Origin: Arthrobacter sp. Bi26
Lineage (GTDB): Bacteria > Actinomycetota > Actinomycetes > Actinomycetales > Micrococcaceae
Reading direction: 5' to 3'
Length of the DNA stretch: 36,658 bases
Assembly (NCBI RefSeq): GCF_918697925.1
Contig: NZ_CAKKMF010000052.1
Coordinates: forward strand, 1 to 36,658
The notes beneath the pieces are model-generated. The model was not told the origin of the DNA. It saw only the letters and a list, made by a program, of their open reading frames with translations, and did no database searches. Positions within the stretch are counted from its first letter, which is position 1; every line of letters begins with the position of its first letter. Shown here one piece after another: positions 36,597-36,658 of the stretch. The translations under genes were made by a program, and so were the position numbers.

Positions 36597-36658
36597 TCAG
36601 GCTGCGTGCAGCAGCTGGTTCAGCCGGCTGGCTGGGGTTTCGAGGTTGAGGGTGGGCC
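36597..36658 (-). CDS. C-terminal fragment of an IS30-family-like transposase (runs off window)
   Basis: On the minus strand the last 19 codons read PTLNLETPASRLNQLLHAA followed by a stop. The pattern TLN-x-ETPA-x-RLN-x-LL is the usual end of IS30-family transposases. The rest lies beyond the right edge, so completeness cannot be judged. The left end of the element should lie between about 36560 and 36596. Confidence 0.6.
   Translation of the reverse strand, partial: PTLNLETPASRLNQLLHAA

Overview
The window is high-GC actinobacterial chromosome, most likely Arthrobacter sensu lato (Arthrobacter, Pseudarthrobacter or a relative). I infer this from base composition, protein character and the gene order ilvD ... 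ilvB-ilvN-ilvC-serA ... leuB-ilvE ... gltX ... iclR/leuC-leuD. Several genes have a TAnnnT-like -10 hexamer only 6-7 nt before the start codon and no Shine-Dalgarno sequence, the arrangement of leaderless actinobacterial mRNAs.

Layout. 1-4735: a small hypothetical protein, a proline-rich exported protein, tRNA-Lys(CTT) with promoter and terminator, a PQQ-dependent sugar dehydrogenase-like lipoprotein, a membrane-anchored protein with a C-terminal sunset-type domain, and a divergent LysR regulator. 4740-12415: branched-chain amino acid and serine synthesis (ilvD, ilvB, ilvN, ilvC, serA). A 19-residue Val/Ile/Leu-rich leader peptide followed by a rho-independent terminator precedes ilvB and forms a probable attenuator. 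12496-17672: an FtsX-type ABC permease and its ATPase (overlapping ATGA), then metG and a strong terminator. 17685-24597: leuB, ilvE, a DUF1304 membrane protein, an MBL-fold hydrolase, an FAH-family hydrolase, gltX and an HAD hydrolase. 24600-28964: an accessory insert with a secreted SASA-type esterase carrying seven tandem 90-residue repeats, an IS481-family element inserted exactly at its stop codon, and about 420 bp without genes. 28965-32790: tRNA-Gln(CTG), tRNA-Glu(CTC) and two overlapping membrane GTPase genes. 32827-36390: a DUF1697 protein, an IclR regulator of the LtbR/NdgR type, and leuC-leuD. The right edge holds large palindromes and the C-terminus of what looks like an IS30-family transposase.

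Function. The window encodes most enzymes for valine, isoleucine and leucine synthesis (IlvBN, IlvC, IlvD, IlvE, LeuB, LeuCD; leuA is not here) plus SerA, the first step to serine. The IclR gene diverges from leuCD. A motif of the form TCTCA-N5-TGAGA(C), or its better-kept right half, lies upstream of ilvD, ilvB (two opposed copies), leuB and leuC. I infer one dispersed regulon under the IclR protein, with translation-coupled attenuation as a second layer at ilvBNC.

The observations most worth following up are the ilvB leader with its paired operators, the shared operator set, the exact 270-bp repeat array, the IS481 insertion in which one palindromic target site supplies stop codons to genes on both strands, and the paired dynamin-like GTPases beside tRNA genes.
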